Shown here one piece after another: positions 9,966-19,700 of a DNA stretch of 64,000 nt. Numbering within the stretch: the first letter of the stretch is position 1; each line of letters opens with the position of its first letter. The notes under the pieces are model-generated. The model was not told the DNA's origin. It was given only the letters and a program-made list of their open reading frames with translations, and did no database searches. Origin of the DNA: Eledone cirrhosa (Eukaryota > Mollusca > Cephalopoda > Octopoda > Eledonidae); assembly GCA_964016885.1 (NCBI GenBank), contig OZ024744.1:119495697-119559696 (forward strand), in the 5' to 3' direction. The translations under genes and the position numbers were made by a program.

Positions 9966-10718
9966 AAGTTATGTAAAGTTATGTTGGTCCCACAACATCC
10001 AGGCCGAAACAAATGAGATCGTGTAGGTGTCACGACAAAAAACACACAGTCCACGCTGTAAATGTGGCCGTGTAGGCAACACGGTAAAAACCTCCCAGCC
10101 CCACACTGTAAATGTGGTTGGTGTTAGGAAGGGCATCCAGCTGTAGAAAACCCGCCAGACAGTCCACGCTGTAATGTGGCCGTGTAGGCAACACGGTAAA
10201 AACCTCCCAGCCCCACACTGTAAATGTGGTTGGTGTTAGGAAGGGCATCCAGCTGTAGAAAACCCGCCAGACAGTCCACGCTGTAATGTGGCCGTGTAGG
10301 CAACACGGTAAAAACCTCCCAGCCCCACACTGTAAATGTGGTTGGTGTTAGGAAGGGCATCCAGCTGTAGAAAACCCGCCAGACAGTCCACGCTGTAATG
10401 TGGCCGTGTAGGCAACACGGTAAAAACCTCCCAGCCCCACACTGTAAATGTGGTTGGTGTTAGGAAGGGCATCCAGCTGTAGAAAACCCGCCAGACAGTC
10501 CACGCTGTAATGTGGCCGTGTAGGCAACACGGTAAAAACCTCCCAGCCCCACACTGTAAATGTGGTTGGTGTTAGGAAGGGCATCCAACTGTAGAAAACC
10601 CGCCAGACAGTCCTATGTGAGCAAGACAACCACTCTTGCCTCAAGTGGGAAAACCCCCGTCCAAACCCATGCAAGCGTGGAACACGGACGCTAAACCTGA
10701 TGATGATGATGATGATGA
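9966..10718 (+). mobile_element. SINE inserted in LINE copy A, with internal 112-bp expansion
   Basis: Starts about 9966 and ends in 'tgatgatgatgatgatgatt'-like sequence at 10700-10718. Its 3' part 'tatgtgagcaagacaaccac' and 'aacacggacgctaaacctga' is a divergent SINE 3' end. Comparison with copy B shows that LINE sequence 'ttcacgtata|ttactattac' is continuous there and is split here exactly at the SINE ends. No clear target-site duplication was found by eye. Confidence 0.7.
10036..10615 (+). repeat. 112-bp tandem array (about 5 units) inside a SINE
   Basis: The period of 112 bp is read directly (units start at 10124, 10236, 10348 and so on). Each unit has 'gtccacgctgtaatgtggcc', 'gtaggcaacacggtaaaaac' and the SINE core 'gttaggaagggcatccagct'. 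Copies are almost identical; the last has 'atccaactg' for 'atccagctg'. Minus-strand open frames across it are artefacts of the period. Confidence 0.92.
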
Positions 10719-11776
10719 TTACTATTACACATCTATCGGAGCATGCAGGCTTCGTTTCTTTCTAATCTATGCAAGTCTTCCACCTTCAGCGCCCAGGTCT
10801 CACTACCATGTAACATCGCTGTTCGTATGCACACATCGTACAGTCTGCCTTTCATTTTGAGGGAAAAGCCTTTTGCAGCTACCAGTGGCAGTAGCTCCCT
10901 GAACTTCTTCCATCACGTTCTTACCCTGGTTACTGTACTTTCCGAACACCCACCTCCGCTGCTAATTCGGTCACCTAGGTAGCAGAAGCTGTCTACTGTT
11001 TCTACAGACCCCTCCCAGAATTTTGTGGTACTTGTTTCCTGTGGCTGTTTGCTGCTTGCTGTCCCAGTACAGCTGCTGCATGTAAAGCCTACATTCCTAA
11101 CTAAGCTTCCTGAGATCCCGCTACATCTCTTGTGTACCCATTGTTTGCATTTGGGGCAGAGAATGGAGTTCCTACCTACACCTTTCCTACATACTGAGCA
11201 AGGCCATTTCCCTGAGGGGATCTGGGTTCTGTTTTTACATCTACTTATGAGGACCTTAGTCTTTGTCAGGTTGACTTTGAGACCCTTTCTTTCTAGTCCC
11301 TGCTTCCATGTTTGGAATTTCTCCTCTAGTTCCACCATAGATTCAGCTATAAGTGCGAGATCATCCACATACAGGAGTTGCTATAGGCATCCGGTCTTAA
11401 ACTCCTCTGTTATAGCCTGCAAAACTATGATGAACAGGAGAGAGCTATGAACAGAGCCCTGGTGGACACCGGCCTGTATGCTAAATTCCTCGCTATAGTC
11501 ATTGCTAACCCTAACTTTGCTGACTGCTCCCCTAAACATGGCTTGTACAGCTTTCACAAGCCATTCAACTGCTCCTAGTTTTCTAAGAGCCCACCAGATT
11601 ATAACGCGAGGCACTCTGTCGAAGGCTTTTTCCAGATCGACGAATGCCAGGTAGAGCAGCTTACTTTTAGCTAGGTACTTTTCCTCTAACTGCCTCACAA
11701 GGAAGAGAGCATCAGTGGTGCCTCTTCCTGGCACAAACCCAAACTGCATCTCATCTAGTTTTACCGTGTCACTCAC
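10719..11776 (-). pseudogene. LINE copy A, RT domain with embedded zinc finger, minus strand
   Basis: Read from 11776 downward: FGFVPGRGTTDALFLVRQLE, LAFVDLEKAFDRVPR (motif A), IQAGVHQGSVHS (motif B), a TAG stop at 11381-11383, then in the same frame DDLALIAES (motif C, with valine before DD), KGLKVNLTKTKVLIS, then a cysteine/histidine-rich block CSVCRKGVGRNSILCPKCKQ with WVHKRCSGISG, and VDSFCYLGDRISSGGGC (thumb side). It continues to about 10740 with traces of the 'RRLERNEA' region. Order and spacing fit an RTE/Jockey-like animal LINE. Besides the stop, the first 5' part (endonuclease) is absent. Confidence 0.85.
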
Positions 11777-11789
11777 ACAACCACTTTAC

Positions 11790-12345
11790 AGCACAGGCTG
11801 GATGTTTTGTGGTACGAACATAACTTTACAGAGAAAGGGTGGTTTGGGTGGGAGTGGGAAGATGGAGTAGGGGTAGTGGGTTGGGGTGTATATTTGGTTA
11901 AGAGGTGCCTACTGACTGTAGGTTTTGCTTTGTACATTGGCAAGGCGGGTCTTCTGTATTACTGCATAGCACCAAAGGTCTCAGTCCAGTGTCATTGTCT
12001 TAGAGAGGTGCAAGTGTGCAAGGTCAGACTTTATCATATTGTCCCAGGTTTTTCTGGGTCTACCTACTCCATAACTTCCATAAATTTTGATCACCTGCAC
12101 TTTTTTATACAGCTGTCATCTTTCATGTGCATCACATGACCATACCAACGTAATCTCTCAAGTAAACTGCATCTGATCCCTCTTATTACTAATTTCTCAC
12201 TTAGTTCATTTATGTTTTGCCGTTCACGTATATTACTATTACACATCCAACGGAGCATGCATGCTTCGTTCCTTTCCAGTCTACGCAGGTCCTCTGCAGA
12301 CAATGCCCATATATGCAAAAGGTAAAGAGAAATAAAGCAAATAAC
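11790..12345 (-). pseudogene. LINE copy B, C-terminal part, minus strand
   Basis: The minus strand codes WALSAEDLRRLERNEACMLR, then WMCNSNIRERQNINELSEKL and LLERLRWYGHVMHMKDDSCI. This is the usual C-terminal segment of the same LINE family as copy A and matches 9690-9960 plus 10719-10790 there. No RT core is left. It stops abruptly at about 12345 on the 5' side. Confidence 0.75.
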
Positions 12346-12354
12346 ACAGTACAA

Positions 12355-13050
12355 TGAAGAAATATATTAGTTTAACGATTGATATAGAAGGAAAAGATTC
12401 TTTGCTTTTTGGACACTAGTCCTTCATCAGAAAATAGAATGAGAAATAAAAGAGAGAAGGTGAAGAAACGGAAAAAAAAAATTTGGGACAAAACACAAGT
12501 GTATTCTGTTAACCATTTGGAAGAAAACAATTATGTATATTTCAAGGTGATACATTCGCTCCATTTTTGTTCATTATTATTTTGGATTATTCACTGAAAG
12601 AAGCATTTACAATGTCTGATAGAGATTGTAGAGTTGTTATAGAACCCATGAGGGGATATGACTAAAGGATTTGGCTTAAACTAATGATATCATGCTGATC
12701 AGTGAATCACTGTAGTTGATTGAACATTTATTACACTCTATTTCAATTAATTAATGAAGAATGTTGATGGATTTACTAAAATTATTAATTATTTCATTAC
12801 TAAAATAGTAACTTAATGTAAGGTTTTTAGTGAGTTGGTCCCAGGGTTACTTACTCCAGTAAGTACCACTGGATCCCAACTACTAAATTTAATAAAAATA
12901 AGAGATAGAAGAATTTTTATACAAATTCATTTCGCATGAAATTATCTCTCACTACATTAGAAGTAATGACTGAAGCATAATAAGTTTCTCAAGACGAGTA
13001 TCAAAATAACTTGCATTTAATGTAGTCCATGTTACAAAGGTGGTAAACAA
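12355..13050. other. AT-rich stretch, no gene recognised
   Basis: A/G-rich part at 12420-12490 codes a lysine-rich low-complexity peptide in a short frame (12409-12597) without other support. The rest is AT-rich with no repeat that I could name. Confidence 0.4.
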
Positions 13051-13159
13051 ATGTCCTGAACCATAAGATGTGGTTGGAAAAAGGTTAGCATGCTTGCGCT
13101 CGATGTGATCACTTCCAGGGTTGATCGGCAAAAAGAGAGGGAAATGAACTTCAGTTCAC

Positions 13160-13270
13160 TCTTTTATAAGCCTTTGAACGGAAGTTCAAAGAAGGTTCTA
13201 GAATTTCAACGGGAAGTAACTCTAGCTACTTCCCTTGTCTAGAGAGCGCTACAGGTTCTTATATAAAATT
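13160..13270. promoter_or_regulatory. Heat-shock-element-like cluster with TATA-like sequences
   Basis: At 13191-13207 'gaaggttctagaatttc' gives alternating GAA and TTC pentamers (GAAnnTTCnnGAAnnTTC-like), the known binding pattern of heat-shock factor; 'gaacggaagttc' lies just before it. TATA-like 'cttttataag' is at about 13160-13170 and 'ttatataaaa' at about 13259-13268. No gene start was found nearby, so this may be a transposon promoter or chance. Confidence 0.3.
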
Positions 13271-13305
13271 ATGTTGGAAGATTTTAATTTAAATAGGAAA
13301 TCTTT

Positions 13306-13378
13306 AAAATAGGTGGTTTTATTTCATAGAACCAGGGGTGGTTTAGGCTGGGTTGGTAACTAAAGGGTTAAATAGGAA
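13306..13378 (+). repeat. Diverged distant copy of the 79-bp repeat
   Basis: Contains 'aggtggttttatttcataga' and 'gggttggtaactaaagggtt', as in the tandem block at 14132-14345 about 0.8 kb away. Confidence 0.8.
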
Positions 13379-14131
13379 CTTGTAGTGGATAAGTGGTATT
13401 CTTTTGATAGATGTTTTGATCAAAAGAATAATGCCATGATTGAGTTGTTAACAACGTTTATTTCATAACAACATATTATAATATTCACTTTGAACATCGA
13501 GTAATATTATTTATGACATGAATTATCCATACATTACTTTGTTAACTAACTTCTACGAGTTAGTGTAAATGCATGTATCAGAGAAAACGATATAGTAAAA
13601 GTTGTGTTGTATCTTACAGATACAATATGACAGGAAGAATAGAGTGAGCATAGAATGTAAACAATATGAACTTACTATGTGTGTGTGTGCCTATTCTTAG
13701 AATACATTATTGTCGTAGTATTAGTGGTCAATCTGTCAGGCAGGCATGTCTGGTTGCCTGGCTGTGTTTGTGGCCAAGAAGGTGACAACCAGTAAGGGCC
13801 AGAAGAGAGATAGAGTGAAAGGTCTGCTACATCGTGAACCTTACCATGGACTGCTTGCTTCGGTCTCTCTGGCCCTTAGATTCCTTAACTCCTTGTATTT
13901 ATAATAGTGCTGTAGTTAGAAGGATGTGTATATGAGGTTGATTTATGATCAGCCATGTAGATATCGTCTCCCCAAGAAGCTGGGATCAGAGGTCAAGTGG
14001 AATGTACATTTATCATCCCTGTCTTGACAGGACAATGGTGGGAACCTCCAATGATAGATAGTCCCAGAGGCGAGAAACCTCAGATGCGGTTTCGAATCTT
14101 CACCAGTAAAACATAGGAGTATTCCGTTATA
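13379..14131. other. AT-rich intergenic sequence
   Basis: No coding support. An imperfect inverted pair 'agggccagaagagaga' (about 13796) and 'tctctctggccct' (about 13863) and a short tg run near 13680 were noted. Confidence 0.4.
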
Positions 14132-14345
14132 AACTCTTTATAATGGGTGGTTTTATTTGATAGAACCAGAGCTGGTTTTGGCTGGGTTGGTAACTAAAGG
14201 GTTAAATAGGAACTCTTTATAATGGGTGGTTTTATTTGTTAGAACCAGAGCTGGTTTTGGCTGGGTTGGTAACTAAAGGGTTAAATAGGAACTCTTTATA
14301 ATGGGTGGTTTTATTTGATAGAACCAGAGCTGGTTTTGGCTAGGT
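14132..14345 (+). repeat. 79-bp tandem repeat, nearly three copies
   Basis: Copies start at 14132, 14211 and 14290 with 'aactctttataatgggtggt'. The third is cut after 'gctggttttggct'. Copies differ at one or two bases (gatag/gttag). Confidence 0.92.
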
Positions 14346-15240
14346 TAAATGCCAGCAAAACAAAAATTGTAACAGATAGAATCAATGATGATTATCAAGT
14401 CAAATCTTTAACTGGTCAAATCATTAATTGGAGAAAGTTCTGGCATGAGCTGCAATAAATCAGCTTGACAAAATATGGAAGTCTAGCCTGAACAGAAAAC
14501 TGAAATTTAGATGTTTCGCATTAGCCTCACCATCACCCGAAGCAACGCTGCGAATGTGCTGGCTTGCCTCAAAAATCATTAGAGAGGTTGCCCAGTACTC
14601 CTGGCTGCTGTCTTTTGCTCTGGTGTTGGCTCCGTTGTTCGCCCCTTCCTTTACATTTTCTTTAATATTGTAACATTAAAAGAATATATCCTTCTGAGGG
14701 AATCGCGAGCAATTTATAATATTGTCTAAGCATTTGTAATGTTATTTATGTATATATTTAAAACATATTTGTTATGTTATTCTTCTGTAAATGTATTTAT
14801 ATGCTCTGTATCTACTTATTATATTTAAAATGCGGATTATTCCGACTTTTATCTTTTGAACATCAAGCCTTAAAAATCTACAAATAAAAATGTAGAATAT
14901 ATTCTAATGTTATACAACTCAGGGACTTGGATCATAATATGAAACCTTGTAATAACAATAGATGGATTATATACTAAGCTATTGAGAAGAATTTTTAACA
15001 TCAGCTAGAGAGATTATATAAGCAACTAAGAACTATACCAAGGCCTGCCATGGCTATCAGATACCATTTAGTAGAGAATATTACAATTTGCTGAACATTG
15101 CCACTGAACTGGGGACCAACTGGTTTCTAAGCTTTTATTTTAGTCACCATCAAGAGGTAGGTGGCACAGAGAAGCAGGAATGAAGATCTTTCCAAAAATG
15201 CTCAGAAAGGATACTGGTATATATTCACACACACACATAT
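14346..15240. other. AT-rich intergenic sequence, no gene
   Basis: Starts with a short lower-AT part (14346-14660) and continues as very AT-rich DNA. No open frame of note, no tandem repeat and no recognised element. Confidence 0.4.
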
Positions 15241-15350
15241 ATGTAGGAGCAAGATATTGTCACCTGTCCTGGCATTACTCACAACAGGACAACTCATCTA
15301 ACCCATGCCAGCTTGGAAAAATGGACGTTAAATGGAAGTGATGATGATAT
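15241..15350 (+). mobile_element. SINE 3'-end fragment
   Basis: 'gtaggagcaagatattgtca', 'caacaggacaactcatctaa' and 'ggacgttaaatggaagtgat' followed by gatgat match the 3' half of the SINE. Confidence 0.75.
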
Positions 15351-15770
15351 ATACTTCAGACAAAAAGTTATTTGTCTCTAATATACTTGGACATCACAAT
15401 CAAAAGAATCAGAGAAACATTTATAGCGAAAAATACTTTTGTTAATAATCCACTTTAGCGACATTTGGTTATATACTGTATTGGTAGCAGAAAGTATCCT
15501 TAAAGAATATAGATTGTAAGGCTGCGTGTTCATGTTTCACAGTTGAGGAAAGGATCAGATCAGAAGGCATAATTTGAAACATAATAATTATTTATTTTTG
15601 CTTCATATTAATACAAGTTGTAGGAGAGTGAATCGTATAATTAAGTTAAACAATAAATGTAATTCTCCTAAGGAAATCTAGAACGTAACTACTTTAATAA
15701 TACATAGTTGTATTGTGAAATATTTCACAACGGAATCACATGAATTAATATTTTGTTATAGTCAAAAGAT

Positions 15771-16059
15771 ATGAACAACAAACACGGAGAGAATTTGTGT
15801 TGCATGAGGAATGTGTGCGAAATATGTTTAGGTAGGAAGAATGTTGCCAAAGTTTTTTTTAAGTGCTACATCTTGCTATCGACTGGGAACACCATTTGTG
15901 AGGTTTGGTGCCAACAAAATGAAAAACCGCAACTGCCGGGTAGAACTGAAAAAAGGTGCGAAACAACTACTGGGCGGAAGTCATCCTTTGTATTCATACG
16001 CCACCAACCCCAAGGGTTCGCGAGTGACAAAGCATGACCAAATTATTCTGCAGCGATAA
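15771..16059 (+). other. Two overlapping short open frames, not recognised
   Basis: Two plus-strand frames overlap: 15771-16037 (88 codons, five cysteines in the first 35 residues) and 15841-16059 (72 codons, basic, KGAKQLLGGSHPLYSYATNP in the middle). The region has a more balanced base composition than the AT-rich DNA around it, so it may be an old exon or transposase scrap. I do not recognise either product and see no splice or promoter evidence. Confidence 0.25.
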
Positions 16060-16414
16060 AATAGTACCATTGCTTGCTACACATTATAACATACTTTCTT
16101 ATGCCAATACATCCACTGAAGGGATACAAGCTTAACAAACTAATATTAGAAAGTTTCACTCATATCATCTCCCTAACTACAGTTTCGGGAATTAAGAAAC
16201 AATATTGATTATGACAGTAAATTAAAACAACCAATATTGGAAGAAATTCCTTCATCAGAGGGATTCTTTGGAAGCAGAAAAAATTTCCTTATTGAACTAG
16301 TGTCATTTGATTACTAAATGAATATATCAGGACAATATGATATGCTCACAGTGATGCTAGATATAGCACCCATTACAACCATCTATATTAACTCAACAAT
16401 TACGGAGTAACAAA
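16060..16414. other. AT-rich intergenic sequence
   Basis: Nothing supported here. Confidence 0.4.
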
Positions 16415-16600
16415 TGAAGGTAGCTCATCTAGGTGAGACTCCATTAAAAAATAATTGACTGGGGCAGACATGGACTCCCTAAGCTGTAGTGAAGGCAACC
16501 CATCTAGGAGGATAGTGACTCCATTTAAAAATAACTACACATGGCAGATGTGGACTCTGTAAGCCATAGTGAAGGCAACCCATCTAGAGTAGACACTGAA
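16415..16600 (+). repeat. Imperfect ~77-bp tandem repeat, about 2.5 copies
   Basis: The block 'agtgaaggcaacccatctag' recurs near 16487 and 16568 with a related block at 16419; 'tgactccatttaaaaataa' and 'cagatgtggactct' recur between them. Confidence 0.8.
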
Positions 16601-16639
16601 TAAAAACTGAAATAGAGTGGAGAGTTCCAGTAAGACAAC

Positions 16640-16740
16640 CTCTCTAGTGCTGGTGGCACAAATAATACACCCAGTACACACTGTAAAGTGATTAGTGATA
16701 GGTAGGGCATCCAGACTGTAAAACCCTGCCACAATTATGG
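16640..16740 (+). mobile_element. SINE core fragment next to the minisatellite
   Basis: Contains 'acccagtacacactgtaaag', as in the 48-bp monomer, followed by 'ggtagggcatccagactgta', as in the SINE body. It has a single unit, so it shows the unexpanded order of the two parts. Confidence 0.65.
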
Positions 16741-19700
16741 AAAGCACAACAAAAGATTCACACTAAATATGTATAGAGGAGTAACACTATAGATGTTAGT
16801 GCTGAGCTTGGTAGTGGGGTGACTAGGGTAGCCATGTGGGAGACTCCCTTGACCTAACACTATAGATGTTAGTGCTGAGCTTGGTAGTGAGGTGACTAGA
16901 GTAGCCATGTGGGAGACCCCTTGACCTAACACTATAGATGTTAGTGCTGAGCTTGGTAGTGGGGTGACTAGGGTAGCCATGTGGGAGACTCCCTTGACCT
17001 AACACTATAGATGTTAGTGTTGAGCTTGGTAGTGAGGTGACTAGGGTAGCCATGTGGGAGACCTTGACCTAACACTATAGATGTTAGTGCTGAGCTTGGT
17101 AGTGAGGTGACTAGAGTAGCCATGTGGGAGACCCCTTGACCTAACACTATAGATGTTAGTGCTGAGCTTGGTAGTGGGGTGACTAGGGTAGCCATGTGGG
17201 AGACTCCCTTGACCTAACACTATAGATGTTAGTGCTGAGCTTGGTAGTGAGGTGACTAGGGTAGCCATGTGGGAGACCTTGACCTAACACTATAGATGTT
17301 AGTGCTGAGCTTGGTAGTGAGGTGACTAGGGTAGCCATGTGGGAGACTCCCTTGACCTAACACTATAGATGTTAGTGTTGAGCTTGGTAGTGAGGTGACT
17401 AGGGTAGCCATGTGGGAGACCTTGACCTAACACTATAGATGTTAGTGCTGAGCTTGGTAGTGAGGTGACTAGAGTAGCCATGTGGGAGACCCCTTGACCT
17501 AACACTATAGATGTTAGTGCTGAGCTTGGTAGTGAGGTGACTAGGGTAGCCATGTGGGAGACTCCCTTGACCTAACACTATAGATGTTAGTGCTGAGCTT
17601 GGTAGTGAGGTGACTAGAGTAGCCATGTGGGAGACCTTGACCTAACACTATAGATGTTAGTGCTGAGCTTGGTAGTGGGGTGACTAGGGTAGCCATGTGG
17701 GAGACCCCTTGACCTAACACTATAGATGTTAGTGTTGAGCTTGGTAGTGGGGTGACTAGGGTAGCCATGTGGGAGACCCCTTGACCTAACACTATAGATG
17801 TTAGTGCTGAGCTTGGTAGTGAGGTGACTAGGGTAGCCATGTGGGAGACTCCCTTGACCTAACACTATAGATGTTAGTGCTGAGCTTGGTAGTGGGGTGA
17901 CTAGAGTAGCCATGTGGGAGACTCCCTTGACCTAACACTATAGATGTTAGTGCTGAGCTTGGTAGTGAGGTGACTAGGGTAGCCATGTGGGAGACTCCCT
18001 TGACCTAACACTATAGATGTTAGTGCTGAGCTTGGTAGTGAGGTGACTAGGGTAGCCATGTAGGAGACCATGACCTAACACTATAGATGTTAGTGTTGAG
18101 CTTGGTAGTGAGGTGACTAGGGTAGCCATGTAGGAGACCTTGACCTAACACTATAGATGTTAGTGCTGAGCTTGGTAGTGAGGTCACTAGGGTAGCCATG
18201 TGGGAGACCCCTTGACCTAACACTAGTGATGTTAGTGCTGAGCTTGGTAGTGGGGTGACTAGGGTAGCCATGTGGGAGACCTTGACCTAACACTATAGAT
18301 GTTAGTGCTGAGCTTGGTAGTGGGGTGACTAGGGTAGCCATGTGGGAGAACCCCTTGACCTAACACTATAGATGTTAGTGCTGAGCTTGGTAGTGAGGTG
18401 ACTAGGGTAGCCATGTGGGAGAACCCCTTGACCTAACACTAGTGATGTTAGTGCTGAGCTTGGTAGTGGGGTGACTAGAGTAGCCATGTGGGAGACTCCC
18501 TTGACCTAACACTATAGATGTTAGTGCTGAGCTTGGTAGTGAGGTGACTAGAGTAGCCATGTGGGAGACCCCTTGACCTAACACTAGTGATGTTAGTGCT
18601 GAGCTTGGTAGTGGGGTGACTAGAGTAGCCATGTGGGAGACCTTGACCTAACACTATAGATGTTAGTGCTGAGCTTGGTAGTGAGGTGACTAGAGTAGCC
18701 ATGTGGGAGACCCCTTGACCTAACACTATAGATGTTAGTGTTGAGCTTGGTAGTGGGGTGACTAGGGTAGCCATGTGGGAGACTCCCTTGACCTAACACT
18801 AGTGATGTTAGTGTTGAGCTTGGTAGTGGGGTGACTAGAGTAGCCATGTGGGAGACCCCTTGACCTAACACTATAGATGTTAGTGTTGAGCTTGGTAGTG
18901 GGGTGACTAGGGTAGCCATGTGGGAGACCCCTTGACCTAACACTATAGATGTTAGTGTTGAGCTTGGTAGTGGGGTGACTAGGGTAGCCATGTGGGAGAC
19001 CTCCTTGACCTAACACTATAGATGTTAGTGCTGAGCTTGGTAGTGGGGTGACTAGGGTAGCCATGTGGGAGACCTTGACCTAACACTATAGATGTTAGTG
19101 TTGAGCTTGGTAGTGGGGTGACTAGAGTAGCCATGTGGGAGACCCCTTGACCTAACACTATAGATGTTAGTGTTGAGCTTGGTAGTGGGGTGACTAGAGT
19201 AGCCATGTGGGAGACTCCCTTGACCTAACACTATAGATGTTAGTGCTGAGCTTGGTAGTGAGGTGACTAGGGTAGCCATGTGGGAGACCTTGACCTAACA
19301 CTATAGATGTTAGTGTTGAGCTTGGTAGTGGGGTGACTAGAGTAGCCATGTGGGAGACCTTGACCTAACACTATAGATGTTAGTGTTGAGCTTGGTAGTG
19401 GGGTGACTAGAGTAGCCATGTGGGAGACTCCCTTGACCTAACACTATAGATGTTAGTGCTGAGCTTGGTAGTGGGGTGACTAGGGTAGCCATGTGGGAGA
19501 CTCCCTTGACCTAACACTATAGATGTTAGTGCTGAGCTTGGTAGTGAGGTGACTAGAGTAGCCATGTGGGAGACCCCTTGACCTAACACTATAGATGTTA
19601 GTGCTGAGCTTGGTAGTGGGGTGACTAGAGTAGCCATGTGGGAGACCTTGACCTAACACTATAGATGTTAGTGCTGAGCTTGGTAGTGGGGTGACTAGAG

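Noticed and set aside
10030..10674. Minus-strand frames MPFLTPTTFTVWGWEVFTVL repeated four times
   Set aside because: They are read through the 112-bp SINE-derived tandem units on the wrong strand; repeats, not genes.
13796..13877. Inverted pair 'agggccagaagagaga' / 'tctctctggccct'
   Set aside because: Imperfect pairing with a loop of about 50 nt and no context to suggest function.
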